A stretch of DNA of 64,000 bases from Euptelea pleiosperma (Eukaryota > Streptophyta > Magnoliopsida > Ranunculales > Eupteleaceae), in NCBI GenBank assembly GCA_035048495.1, contig CM068549.1, positions 7,919,822 through 7,983,821 on the forward strand, read 5' to 3'. A program made the position numbers and the translations under genes. The notes below the pieces were generated by a model. It was not told the DNA's origin. It did no database searches and saw only the letters and a list, made by a program, of their open reading frames with translations. Below are positions 11,532-21,800 of the stretch, in pieces (the stretch's first letter is position 1; each line of letters opens with the position of its first letter).

Positions 11532-13018
11532 TGAAAATCGGATTTTTCCGCGTCGTTGGTACGGAAACCCTAATCTCAACAATATTTGTAATTATCCGAA
11601 ACTTTTAACCTGTAAAATGAGCATTTTTGCATAGTGGCTCGTGTCGGATGTCGATCCGCACTCGGTATTAGTCGGGTTAGCGCAATAATGAACATAAAAT
11701 GATAGAAAATTTGCAGAGAATGGACATAATTTTATTCAAATCAACTTCATTCAATCGAACATGTCTCTTACACTCAAGTAAAAATAACTAAACAAAATAA
11801 GTTTTAAACAAAATAAGCCTAGAGAGAGAAAATAGACTAAACGAGAAAACTCTAGAGAGAGAGAATCTTAGGGGAAAAGAGAAACTAGAGAGAGAAAACT
11901 TACCCAAGAACTTACTAAAGGAGATGATTGGTCCATGGACTCAAGCTCCGTGGCTGCCTGAAGTGAAGATGGTGGAGTTCCGGTCATTCCGTGAAGGGAA
12001 GCACGGTTGGAGACTAGTGCGTGGTTGCTGGTGGTGGTTAGGTGCAGGGAGGTAGGCGGAGAGAAGTGGATCGTTGCCAGTTGCAGGCGCGCCGCATAAA
12101 GGATTTGCAAGTGTGGTTATTGCAAGTAGGAGGGCAGCAACCATGGAAAGACAATGGTGACCGGTCAAGTTGCTGAATTCTCGTGTAGTAGATGGATGAT
12201 CAGGCTGGGTTGTGCAAGGTGATGCACGGTGGCTGCTTGCTGCTGGTTGCAGCAAGTTTTGACGGTGGAAAGGAGGCGTTGGTTGGTGCAAGGAGTAGAA
12301 ACCGAACCTCCTTCACTTCTTCTTCTCTTATCTCCTTCTCTTCTTCCTTTCTTTTTTTTTTATTTTAATTGCTGGTCAGGCGGCTGGAGAAGAAGGAACA
12401 GAGGAGGAGACGGTCGCTGGATGGTGCTGTTCGCAGCTGTGGTGGCTGGTGCAGGCGAGGGGAGATACCGGCGAACCAAGGAGAAACCTTGGAAGTTGCT
12501 GATGCGTCCCCAAGGAGATTTTTGCTGGGGTTTTTTTTTATTTTTTTGCAACCAGAAGAGAAAGAGAAGAGGAGGGAGGAGAAGGCTGTGGAACGTGGGG
12601 CGTAAGGAGCACTGACGGCCGGAGTTGCAGGTCTGCAACTCCGGCGTTAAAAAAAAAAAACGGTAATGAAAAAAAACGAAAACGAAAACGAAAAAAAAAG
12701 AAAAAGAAGAAGAAGAAGAAGAAGAAGAAGAAGAAGAAGAAGAAGAAGAAGAAGACTGATGCCGTGGAGGAGCACTGACGGCCGGAGTTGCAGGCAACTC
12801 CGGCGAAGAAGAAGAAGAAGAAGATGAAGAAAATGAGAAAGAGAAAAGAAAAAAAGAAGAAGAATGGGGCCAAGGGTGAATGCGGGATTGATAGGGGGAG
12901 AGAAAGGAGAAGATTTGAGGGGGATTAGGGTTCGAACGAACCCTTCTCCTTCCTCTTATAAAGCTCCCTATTTCCATTAATGGAAATAGGGTATTTTTTA
13001 AATAAAAAAAATATTTTT

Positions 13019-13052
<34 letters not shown>

Positions 13053-13993
13053 TAAAATGCTACTTTTCTATGGGGAATCTCCCCAATTAGTGGACCCCCC
13101 ATTTAATTAAAATTATTTTTGAAATTCGCGGGGTCCACTAACTGGTCGGACAGCGGGTCGATGCTGATGGGCCCGGCTACTGGCCCACATGGACTGATGA
13201 TGTCCATCGTCTCACAAGATGATGTGACAGGCATTCTGAAGGCGATCGGATGGATGGTGACTTGATTGGGACCCAGATTGGTAGATCGACGGATCTAGAG
13301 AGATCCAACGGTCCGATGGAAGATCCAACGGTCAGAAAGCTAAGGGAGATGAGATAGAGCCGATGGGCAGGAGTTCTGGGGTTAGGTCAGTAGATTCGAG
13401 GACCGAGAGATGAAGAGAGAGAGAGAATAAGGAGAGATGAGAGAAAAAGTATCAAAAAAAATGGAAAAAAGCACTGGCGGAGGGTCTGGAACCCTGGTCT
13501 TCACTGTGACCATCCTCACGCTTCTCCAGTAGAGTCGACTATCATTCTTTGCTGACTCATGTGGCTTTAAACGCTTTGGTTCGTCTCTTGGTCATTGGCT
13601 CTCCTGCTCTCTTCGTTATTTGGGCCGACTTTTTGGTCCTCTGATTCAGCCCATATTTGGCCCATATCTTCTAGTCATAGCATGTGGGCTCTTTAAGCTT
13701 TGATAATGGGCTCTCATGATCGATTTGGGCCCACAAGTCTCGAGAATCGTCCCATCGGGGTTTCCTGCGACAGAAGAAGCGCGTAATGAGACTTTATCAG
13801 AACGGCTTAATATCTAGACTTTCGAAAATGTGTTTAATGCATGCAAATATACTATTTCGTCCAGAAAAGTGTGTTCTACGCAACAGAAGAGACTCTTACG
13901 TAGAAAAGTAGGTAAATAGAGTATTTTACGTAGGAGAATGCAATAACGCTAAAAGGATAATTGCTTAAAATAAGCACTTTTGAGCGAATATCA
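11532..13993 (-). repeat. 3' LTR of element C
   Basis: LTR of 2462 bp, nearly identical to 34953-37420. Plus-strand left end is TGAAAATCGG and right end GCGAATATCA. It holds GAGA tracts (11820-11900), palindromes with 13-bp and 11-bp arms (12618-12645, 12781-12804), a (GAA)n tract between them, a 30-base T run near 13020 and a tRNA-like segment (about 13472-13535). Apparent coding frames are low-complexity Ser/Phe/Leu or Arg runs on the simple repeats. Confidence 0.93.
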
Positions 13994-14146
13994 CAACCCC
14001 CAACCAGCATATTGCCAATCCTTGGCAATTAGTGCGAAATAAATGAGCTTAAAAGGGCTCTGCACATGCTGCACACTTTTTCATATTAGCTCCGGGAAAA
14101 CACCGTTCGTCAAATCATTGAATGGATGCAAAAACAGTTACATGCT
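13994..14146 (-). other. 3' end of C internal region with pre-PPT hairpin
   Basis: Short piece of C's non-coding tail, separated from the rest (29499 onward) by the insertion of D. It carries the polypurine-tract-like run read on the minus strand as GGTTGGGGGTTG next to the LTR, and a 6-bp stem hairpin ATTGCC-loop-GGCAAT (14011-14029). The last five bases, ATGCT (14142-14146), are the left TSD of D. Confidence 0.85.
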
Positions 14147-14592
14147 TGATATTCGCTCAAAAGTGCTTATTTTAAGCAATTATCCTTTTAGCATTATTGC
14201 ATTCTCCTACGTAAAATACTCTATTTACCTACTTTTCTACGTAAGAGTCTCTTCTGTTGCGTAGAACACACTTTTCTGGACGAAATGGTATATTTGCATG
14301 CATTAAACACATTTTCGGAAGGCTAGATATAAAACCGTTCTGATTAAGTCTCATTACGTGCTTCTTTTATCGCAGGAAACCCGATTGGAGAATTTTAGGA
14401 TTGTGGGCCCACAATCAACCTACAATGCCTTTAATCAAAGCATAAAGAGCCAGTGGACTTGGACAAGAAGATGTAGGCCAAAGAGAGAAGAAGAACCGGA
14501 GAGTCGACAAAATCAAGGGATGACCAAGAGAGAAGGAGAGATAAGCCCTCAAAGAAGAAACTAAGGAGATTAAAGCTTGTAAACCAACACAA

Positions 14593-14663
14593 GGCGAGTG
14601 CTTGCTCAGTCGGTAAAGCATGCAGAAGACCAAGTCAAAGATCAGGGTTCGAGACCCTCTGCT
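14593..14663 (+). other. tRNA-like segment (A-box/B-box) in LTR of D
   Basis: The segment holds TTGCTCAGTCGGTAAAGCA, close to a Pol III A box with a 4-bp D-arm-like stem (TGCT/AGCA), and GGGTTCGAGACCC, close to a B box with a 4-bp T-arm-like stem. A-to-B spacing is tRNA-like. The second LTR copy is at 26969-27039. A diverged version (GGGTTCCAGACCC with adjacent matching sequence) occurs on the minus strand in every other LTR of the family. It is probably a captured tRNA or SINE segment. I do not call it a functional tRNA gene because the acceptor stem is not convincing. Confidence 0.6.
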
Positions 14664-15365
14664 AGCATTTTCTCTTTATTTTGTAATATTGTCTCTCTCC
14701 TCTCTCCAAACCCTGAGTCCCACATCCAACCGTCACCCTTCGTTCTCTAACTCTCCAAGATCCAACTGCTCACCACCTACATCCTCATCTAAGCAAAACG
14801 ATCCTCCATCCTCTCCTAGATCATCAAATCGGCCATCGGATCACCAGATCATTCACCCCTCATTGGATCATCCATCAAATGATCAAATCATTCAATCATT
14901 CCTCCGATCATAATCTTCACCATCCGATCTAACATCCTTACCTTCCGATCCCTCATCCATCCTGTGGGCCACAAGATCGTAGGCCAAAACGTTTAGCCCG
15001 ACAAAACTTTGGTCTTACGAAAATGGAATAATTGTTTTATATAATTGGAAAGAAAATATATTTTTACAAAAGGAAAGATTTTAAAAGTGAAAATTAGTGG
15101 GCGATTTTTCAAAGCTTGAATAAAAATTTGGAAAGATAGTTCTTTTTAGAAACTAGTATGTTTTCGGAAAATTTCAAAAATGGTAAGCACATGTGGGTAG
15201 CATGGAATTGTATTTTGGAAAGAGGATAGGTTGTGGGCAAGTATGAGATGAACGGCTAGATTACAATGAGGGCTGGACAGTGTTTGGTGATCCAGCCAAC
15301 ATTCTCCACCGTCATCACCCTTCTAATTGGTTGGAGAATATTCTCTAAAAGGAAGATATCTCCAA

Positions 15366-15373
15366 TATAAAAG
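15366..15373 (+). promoter_or_regulatory. Putative TATA box of element D
   Basis: ATATAAAA in CCAATATAAAAG, about 1.2 kb into the LTR, with ATTGG (an inverted CCAAT) upstream near 15330. Family LTRs of A, B and C carry TATA-like TTTATAAG or TTTAAAAG at a comparable place. The transcription start was not determined. Confidence 0.35.
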
Positions 15374-17122
15374 AAAAAAAGACCTTCACGGTCAGGCTCT
15401 CCGGATTGCTTCAAAAAACCCCAGCTGTTACACCCTAATCCCATCACGTTTTCTCCTTCTTCCTCACCCAACACTCCAGCGCCTCCACCTCCCCTTCACG
15501 TGACACTTCACCAGCAGCAACAGCAACATCTTCAAGGTTGCAAACACCCCTGCAACCTCCCTCTCTTTATCTCCTCCACACCGCCCAAAAATAAAAAAAA
15601 AAAAAAAAGAGAAAAAAAAAAAAAAAAGAAAAACAAGACAGCACCGTTTCTCCTCCCTGGTGCGCCTCTAAAAGGTAAGCCTTCCTCTCCTTTATCTCCT
15701 CTCCCTTTCTCCATTCACTCACCTAGCCATCCTTCACACAAAACAAAAAAAAAAAAAAAAAAAAAATTTTTTCAAGATCACCGGAGTTGCAGGTTGCAAC
15801 TCCGGCAACCTCCATTAATTCCGGCCAACTGTGCTGATCACATACCTCTTCCTCCTCTCGCTAGCACACACCACCGTGCACACCTCCGCCTGCAACCACC
15901 GTGTTCAACAGCCAGCAGCCCAGCCTCACAACCGTCCAAAGAAGGAGATCATCTTCTTCGTTTTTTTTTTGACCGGAGTTGCAGGTCTGCAACTCCGGCC
16001 ATCTCTCGTCCCAAACGCCTCCACCCCTGCTGCTGTTGCTGTTTCTCTCCCTCCTTGTCGGTTGCACGTTCAGACAGCCACTCCGCCTCAACCACTTTGC
16101 TGCCATCACCGTTTTCATCAACATCACAGCCACTCCGCCTCAACCACTTTGCTGCCATCACCGGTTTCATCAAACATCACAATCCCACCCAGTTCACAAC
16201 GTCTGCAACTCCTCCACCAACCTGCAACTCAGCACCACAACCACCATCACCCTTACACGTCCCTCTCTCTTGGCTTGCTGGTTTGTATGTGTGCACACCA
16301 AGCCACCATTCCTTCACACCACCGTGCTGCCCCTTCTTTTTCTTCATCCTCTCCACACCAACCGTTGCAACAGCAGTTGTTGCTCACGGGTTCTCTACCC
16401 CATCTCCTCCCTTGAACGGTGCGTCTCCAGCCAATGCCCAAGCATTGTAGCACCACGTGGAAACACCACCATGCTGTCATGCTTCCCCACCACGTGACCG
16501 GCTTCCGCATCATGGCCAGACATCATCTCTGTCCATCTTCACCATTGGTGAGTTCCGAATCCAGGTAATTTTCCATCTTCACTTTCTCTCTCCTCATTCT
16601 CTCATCAATCTCTCTCTAAGTCTCCCAAGTTGTTTCTCTCTCTAAAACCTCCCTTTCTTTCTCTAGGTTTCACTTCTCTCTACTTTCTTTCTCTAGGTCT
16701 CCATCTCTATTTTTCTTTATGCTTTATAGAATTGTCATTTTATTATCTTTTTATTAGAAGTTTGTATCTCAACATTTGATTCGAATAAAATTTAGTTTGA
16801 TTTTGCAATATTGTGCTAAATTCTTATTCTTAGTTTACTTTTGTGTTTCTGATTGTTTGTGGTAATTTCTCTCTCTAAAAATCACTAAGAATGTTTTAAA
16901 TCCATCACCATTCTCACCCCTCCATGTTTTCTTGATAAAAATCCGTCATTTCATGTCGTTGAATTACGCAAACTAACCCCGAGTGCGGATCGACATCCGA
17001 CACGAGCCACTGTACAACCCTGTGATTTTTGCAGGATTTGAGTGAAAAAGAATCGGATAATTACAAATATTGTTGAGATCTAGGATTTCCGTAACCAACG
17101 ACGCGGGAAAATCCTACTTTCA

Positions 17123-18838
17123 AATGGCGCCGCTGCCGCTCGGGTGTTCGGGAGTGCGAAAAAGGACGTAAAGACGGAATTGGAAAGTTGCTAAATCGGA
17201 AAGCTGCTCAATTTGGCCAGCCCGACCTTTTCGGGAAACTTTCTATTTTTTGTTTTTGTTGATTTTTAGCAGTTTTTAAATTACTATTTTTAATGCCTCG
17301 GAAGGCCGAGTGCAATTTGTAATAATTTAGGAATTTTACTGCTTTCCATATAACTGCTAGATCTTGTTCTAGGGTTTTTTAGAAACCCTAGATTAAGTGA
17401 AAAATACCAAAAAAAATAATAAATTCAAAATTCAAAAAAATTAGGGTTTCATATTCTGCAGATTTTTAGAAATCACCAATCAAGGATTTGCAATTTTTGG
17501 AAAGATTCTAAAATCTTGAAACTTTGCTAAATTAGGGTTTCCCCTCTTAGAAGTTTCCTCTTTAGAAGAATTTCTATCTTTAGAAATCTTCCGAATTTGG
17601 AAAAGTCTGCAAAAGGAAACACCCCAAATCTAGCAAGAATTTCAATTTTGGGAAATTTCCCAAAATTATAAGGGATCTCGCAATCAAATCTTTCTTGGAA
17701 GATCTCCACAGTTCGGGAAACTTTCCAATCTAGGTATTTTCCAATCTGGGAATTCCTAAATTTTAACCCATCTCGAACTTGGAAATTAATTAAAAAACTT
17801 GCCTAAATCCAGTGCTTGTTCTGTGAACCCTAAAAAGGCAAAGATCTTCCAAATAGAATCCCGACTACCTAGACCGTGTGATCTAACTTTTCTGCAGGAA
17901 CACGATCCAGTGTGGGTAGAGAGCAAAAGCTCAAAGAGGTGGAGTCGGGCCCAAGCCCATTAGGATACCCCTCTCTAACCCACGGAGGCGACCCCGTGGC
18001 GTGGCCCACGGGAGGTAAGTCTCTATCCTCGCCTTGAGTGCGATACAGAGCATATTGGGTGCATCATTGCCGCTTGTCTATTTGTTTTTTAGCAACAACT
18101 TATTCGACTTGCGTGGCGTGGCCGTTAATCAATCAACTCTAAGAGAGCAAACCCAGCTCCAAAATTGAAACTGGTGGGATTTCATCACCCACCTCATCAC
18201 TCCAGCTGATATTGATCCCCAGGATCCATCTATAATAAAAAGAATCAAGAAGTAGCGCCAATTAGCCCGGTGTTCGAGGAAAAATCCACACAAAGCGAAC
18301 CCGCTTAACATCCAATCGAAATAAGACCACGAGCGCGGGTCCCTGTTGTCTAACACACCCATAAGTCCCTGCTACTCAAGTACACTGAGCTCGACGTGGC
18401 ATCTTGGACTATTCGGCGGTTAGTTACGTGTGGACTAGGAACACGCACCAACCCTAGCTTAACCCGAGGGAACACTCTTCTTATACACTTGACCAATCCG
18501 GTTAGTCTGGGACGTACTTAAGTCAGCCATTGTGCCGCACGTCTGTCTAGGCTTCGGATTGCCTTGTTGTTAACTAGAGCTAGTACTAAAGGATTCGCTC
18601 TGAAGAGTGTAGCCTGGTGAGAACCTCTGAGTGCAAAACAGTTAGTCCGGCGGTTAAAAGATAAACCAGTGGTCCGCCCACTGTCATAATCTACTCTAGC
18701 CCCAAAACTAACAAAGATAATTCCTAAAATATATCCTGAGTGCTTAGAATAGGATTATCTGTGCTTGGTGTGCATCATTTAGGATATTGTTCCTCTCTGG
18801 CAACTTTTTGCCAAGTATAGAGCTTGCCTCATTCGCGT
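17123..18838 (+). other. Primer-binding site and leader of element D
   Basis: Two bases (AA) after the LTR lies the primer-binding site TGGCGCCGCTGCCGCTCGGG (17125 onward). It matches the tRNA-Asp-type site of plant Athila elements in 13 of the first 14 positions and diverges after that. The leader is collinear with those of A and C (reversed). It contains a telomere-like hairpin (17368-17392: TCTAGGGTTT and AAACCCTAGA) and a perfect 24-bp palindrome (17644-17667). No gene is seen; the short frames are not conserved between copies. Confidence 0.85.
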
Positions 18839-21800
18839 ATGCCCGGTTGGACTCGTCCGAACAAACGCTTGGTTCGATCTGAGAATCACGTACCTACAGT
18901 GGATCCTCCACTAAATTCTTCCCCATCTCTTTCACCACCCGCCTCCCCCAGTACTACTACCTTTGTAGTCATGGCAGTCGAACGACCTCTTATCGAGACG
19001 TTCGCCCCTATCTCTGCCAATCCACCCACTTGCATTGTTCTCCCACCTACTACGGCGGTACAGTTCGAGATCAGGCCGCAGACGATCCAAATGCTGCCAA
19101 CCTTTCGTGGTCTCCCTAGAGAAGACCCATATTCCCATATTAGGGAATTCCAACATGTCATCCTACTTTTCAAGAATCAGAACCTTGATGATGACAATGT
19201 CCGTCTGCGAGTTTTCCCATTCTCGCTCAAAGATCGAGCCTCAGATTGGCTCTACTCCTTACCCGCTGATTCAATCAGCAGTTGGAAAGAGTTGGTGGGC
19301 AAATTCATGTCTAAATTCTACCCCATGACTCGGACCAACCAAATGAAGCAACTCATCCAGGACTTTCGACAGAAGTCCGATGAGAAATTTTTTGAAGCGT
19401 GGGATAGATTCCAAGACTACTTGACTAAGTGTCCCCACCATAGCATCGATAAGGGCAATCTTGTCCATGTCTTCTACAAGGGACTTACTGATGAGTCCCG
19501 GACCATGGTAGAGTCAATGTGCCAAGGAAAATTCCTGCACCAAACTCCGACCGATGCATACAAATTCTTGGGAGAGTTAGGCGAAAACTCTCAACATTGG
19601 ACGACTGACTCAGAGTTTAGTCGAACCACTTCGGTCCAAAGGACAACCAAGGGACATGATGCTACAGCTGATACTGAGCTTCGATCAGTCATTCAAGAGT
19701 TGAGCAAGTCAGTCTCGGCACTGGCTGTGTCTGTACAAAAGCCTACTCAACAATCTACCCCAGTCATGCATGTGGAACACGAGAGCCCTATGGAATCCTG
19801 CACCCTCTGTCTGCAACCCTCCCATACTACTGAGCATTGTCCTTTGAATGAAGGATGGTCTAATCCTCTTCAGGAAGAAGTTTGTGCTTTCAGCACATAC
19901 AAATCACCCACTCAGAACTCGTATAGTCAATCTTATCATCCGGACACGAGAAACCACCCTAACTTCTCTTGGAGGCCTCAGTCTACTCAACCACAAGCTC
20001 AACCTCCACGTCAACCTCAGGGCATGTATCCTCCTGGGTTCAATCAACCCAATAGGCAATTCAATCAGGGTCAGTACCAGCAGAATCAGTACCCATCTAC
20101 TCAGAACCAGCAATTCCAACAGGGTCAATACTCTGGACAATCAAGCACATTTCAGAATCAGCAAAGAGTTCCCCAGAACTTTCAGAACCAACAGATTGTC
20201 CCAACTAATTCTTCCGCCTATAACTATAATGCCCCAATGAGCTCGAGTCGCGAATTGGTGCCTCAGCTCCCATTAGCTGCCCCCCAACAGTCGGTCCCCA
20301 AATCTGGTATCGAAGACCTTCTAGCTCAACTCATTACTCAGCAACAACAATCTATGCAACGCCTAGAGCAACAGCAACAGCAATCCATGCTTCGTCTAGA
20401 GCAACGTCTAGGTAACTTGGAAGCTGAGAAAGCTAAGGGGATCTTTCCTAGCCAACCTATTGCAAACCCTAAAGGAAATGCCAAAGGGACAGTATATGAG
20501 ATCGGATCCCAATCTCAAAGCCAGAATGAGAAGTGTCAAGGGGAGGTGCAAGCTGTAACCACCCTACGATCTGGAAAAACTGTGGACATGGGAGTCCAAC
20601 CATCACCGGTGCCATCTCCAGCACCCATCACTCGTACAGAGGAAACTAGTACCAATCCTACCTCTGCTTCTTCTACCTCTGCACCAACATCAGATATCCC
20701 TGTGCAGAAATCTAAGGCTAAAGACAAAGCCATTTGTCGAGTAAAGCCTCCCTTCCCGGACAGACTTGTCCAAGATAAGCGGGATCAGCAATTCTCTGAG
20801 ATCTTAGATGTCTTTAAAGACGTCCAGATCAATATCCCATTCCTTTCTGCTATCAAGCAAATCCCTTCCTATGCCAAATTCCTCAAGGACTTGTGCACAG
20901 TTAAGCGGCGTACGCATGTACCCAAAGCTGCCTTTTTGGCCGAAAAAGCTACCGCGTTCATTCAACGCAATAGTGTGATCAAACACAAGGATCCAGGTAG
21001 CCCAACTGTCCAATGTGAAATTGGAGACAACTTTAGCTGCACTGCCTTGCTAGATTTAGGGGCTAGCGTCAACCTCATACCATTCTCGGTATATCAGCAG
21101 TTAGGACTGAAAGATATGAAGCCTACCAATGTCACCCTGAAATTAGCTGATCAGTCAATCAAGATTCCTAGAGGAATTATTGAAGATGTCCTAGTAAAAG
21201 TTGCTGACTTTTATTATCCTGTGGACTTTATCATTCTAGACACCGAGCCGTGTCAGGATAACCGCATTCCGGTCATCTTAGGCCGTCCATTCCTTGCCAC
21301 CGCGAACGCACACATCGGGTGCCGGGATGGAAACATGTCCATTGCTTTCGGTAACCTCAAAGCTGAGGTCAACATCTTTCGTTTAATGCAACAAGATGCC
21401 GATCGCGAAGTGACCGATGAAATGTGTGCCGTTGAGAGTCTAATCCCGGACTCCACCGAAGATATTCTTAAGCAGTGTCTAGAACACTTTGGAGCTGACT
21501 TTGCAACAGAGTCAGCTATTTCTGATCTCAACGATCTTTTGGAGACTGCTCCACTGATAGAGATTCCCGCTCCTCTCATCGAGTTCGAGCCTCTGATAAC
21601 CATGGCCAGAGAACCCATCCTTCCTTTACCTACTGAAGTCAAACCTCTTCAATCCGTGTCTTCTGTGACACCTATTTCTACTCCATCTGCTCCAAAATTG
21701 GAGCTTAAGCCTCTTCCCACAGATCTTTCCTATGCCTATCTTGGTCCTAAGGAAACCTACCCTGTCATTATTGCTTCCGCTTTGTCTGAGAGTGAACGTA

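Larger units (their letters stand above)
14147..17122 (+). repeat. 5' LTR of element D
   Basis: LTR of 2976 bp starting TGATATTCGC and ending CTACTTTCA. The first ~250 bp and last ~150 bp match the LTRs of A, B and C; the middle is largely different. It contains a tRNA-like segment (14593-14663), a TATA-like box (15366-15373), palindromes (15781-15805, 15973-15998), a 52-bp tandem duplication (16075-16126 and 16127-16179) and a CT-rich tract (16600-16700). Pro/Ser/His-rich frames at 15500-16497 lie inside the LTR on low-complexity sequence and are not taken as genes. Confidence 0.95.

Noticed and set aside
14593..14663. Functional tRNA gene
   Set aside because: A- and B-box-like motifs and two short stems are seen, but no full acceptor stem or clear anticodon arm, so only a tRNA-like segment is reported.
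15500..16497. Pro/Ser/His-rich frames of 172-316 codons in D's LTR (repeated at 28165-28868)
   Set aside because: Low-complexity sequence open in several frames at once, located within the LTR, no known domain; repetition only reflects the LTR pair.
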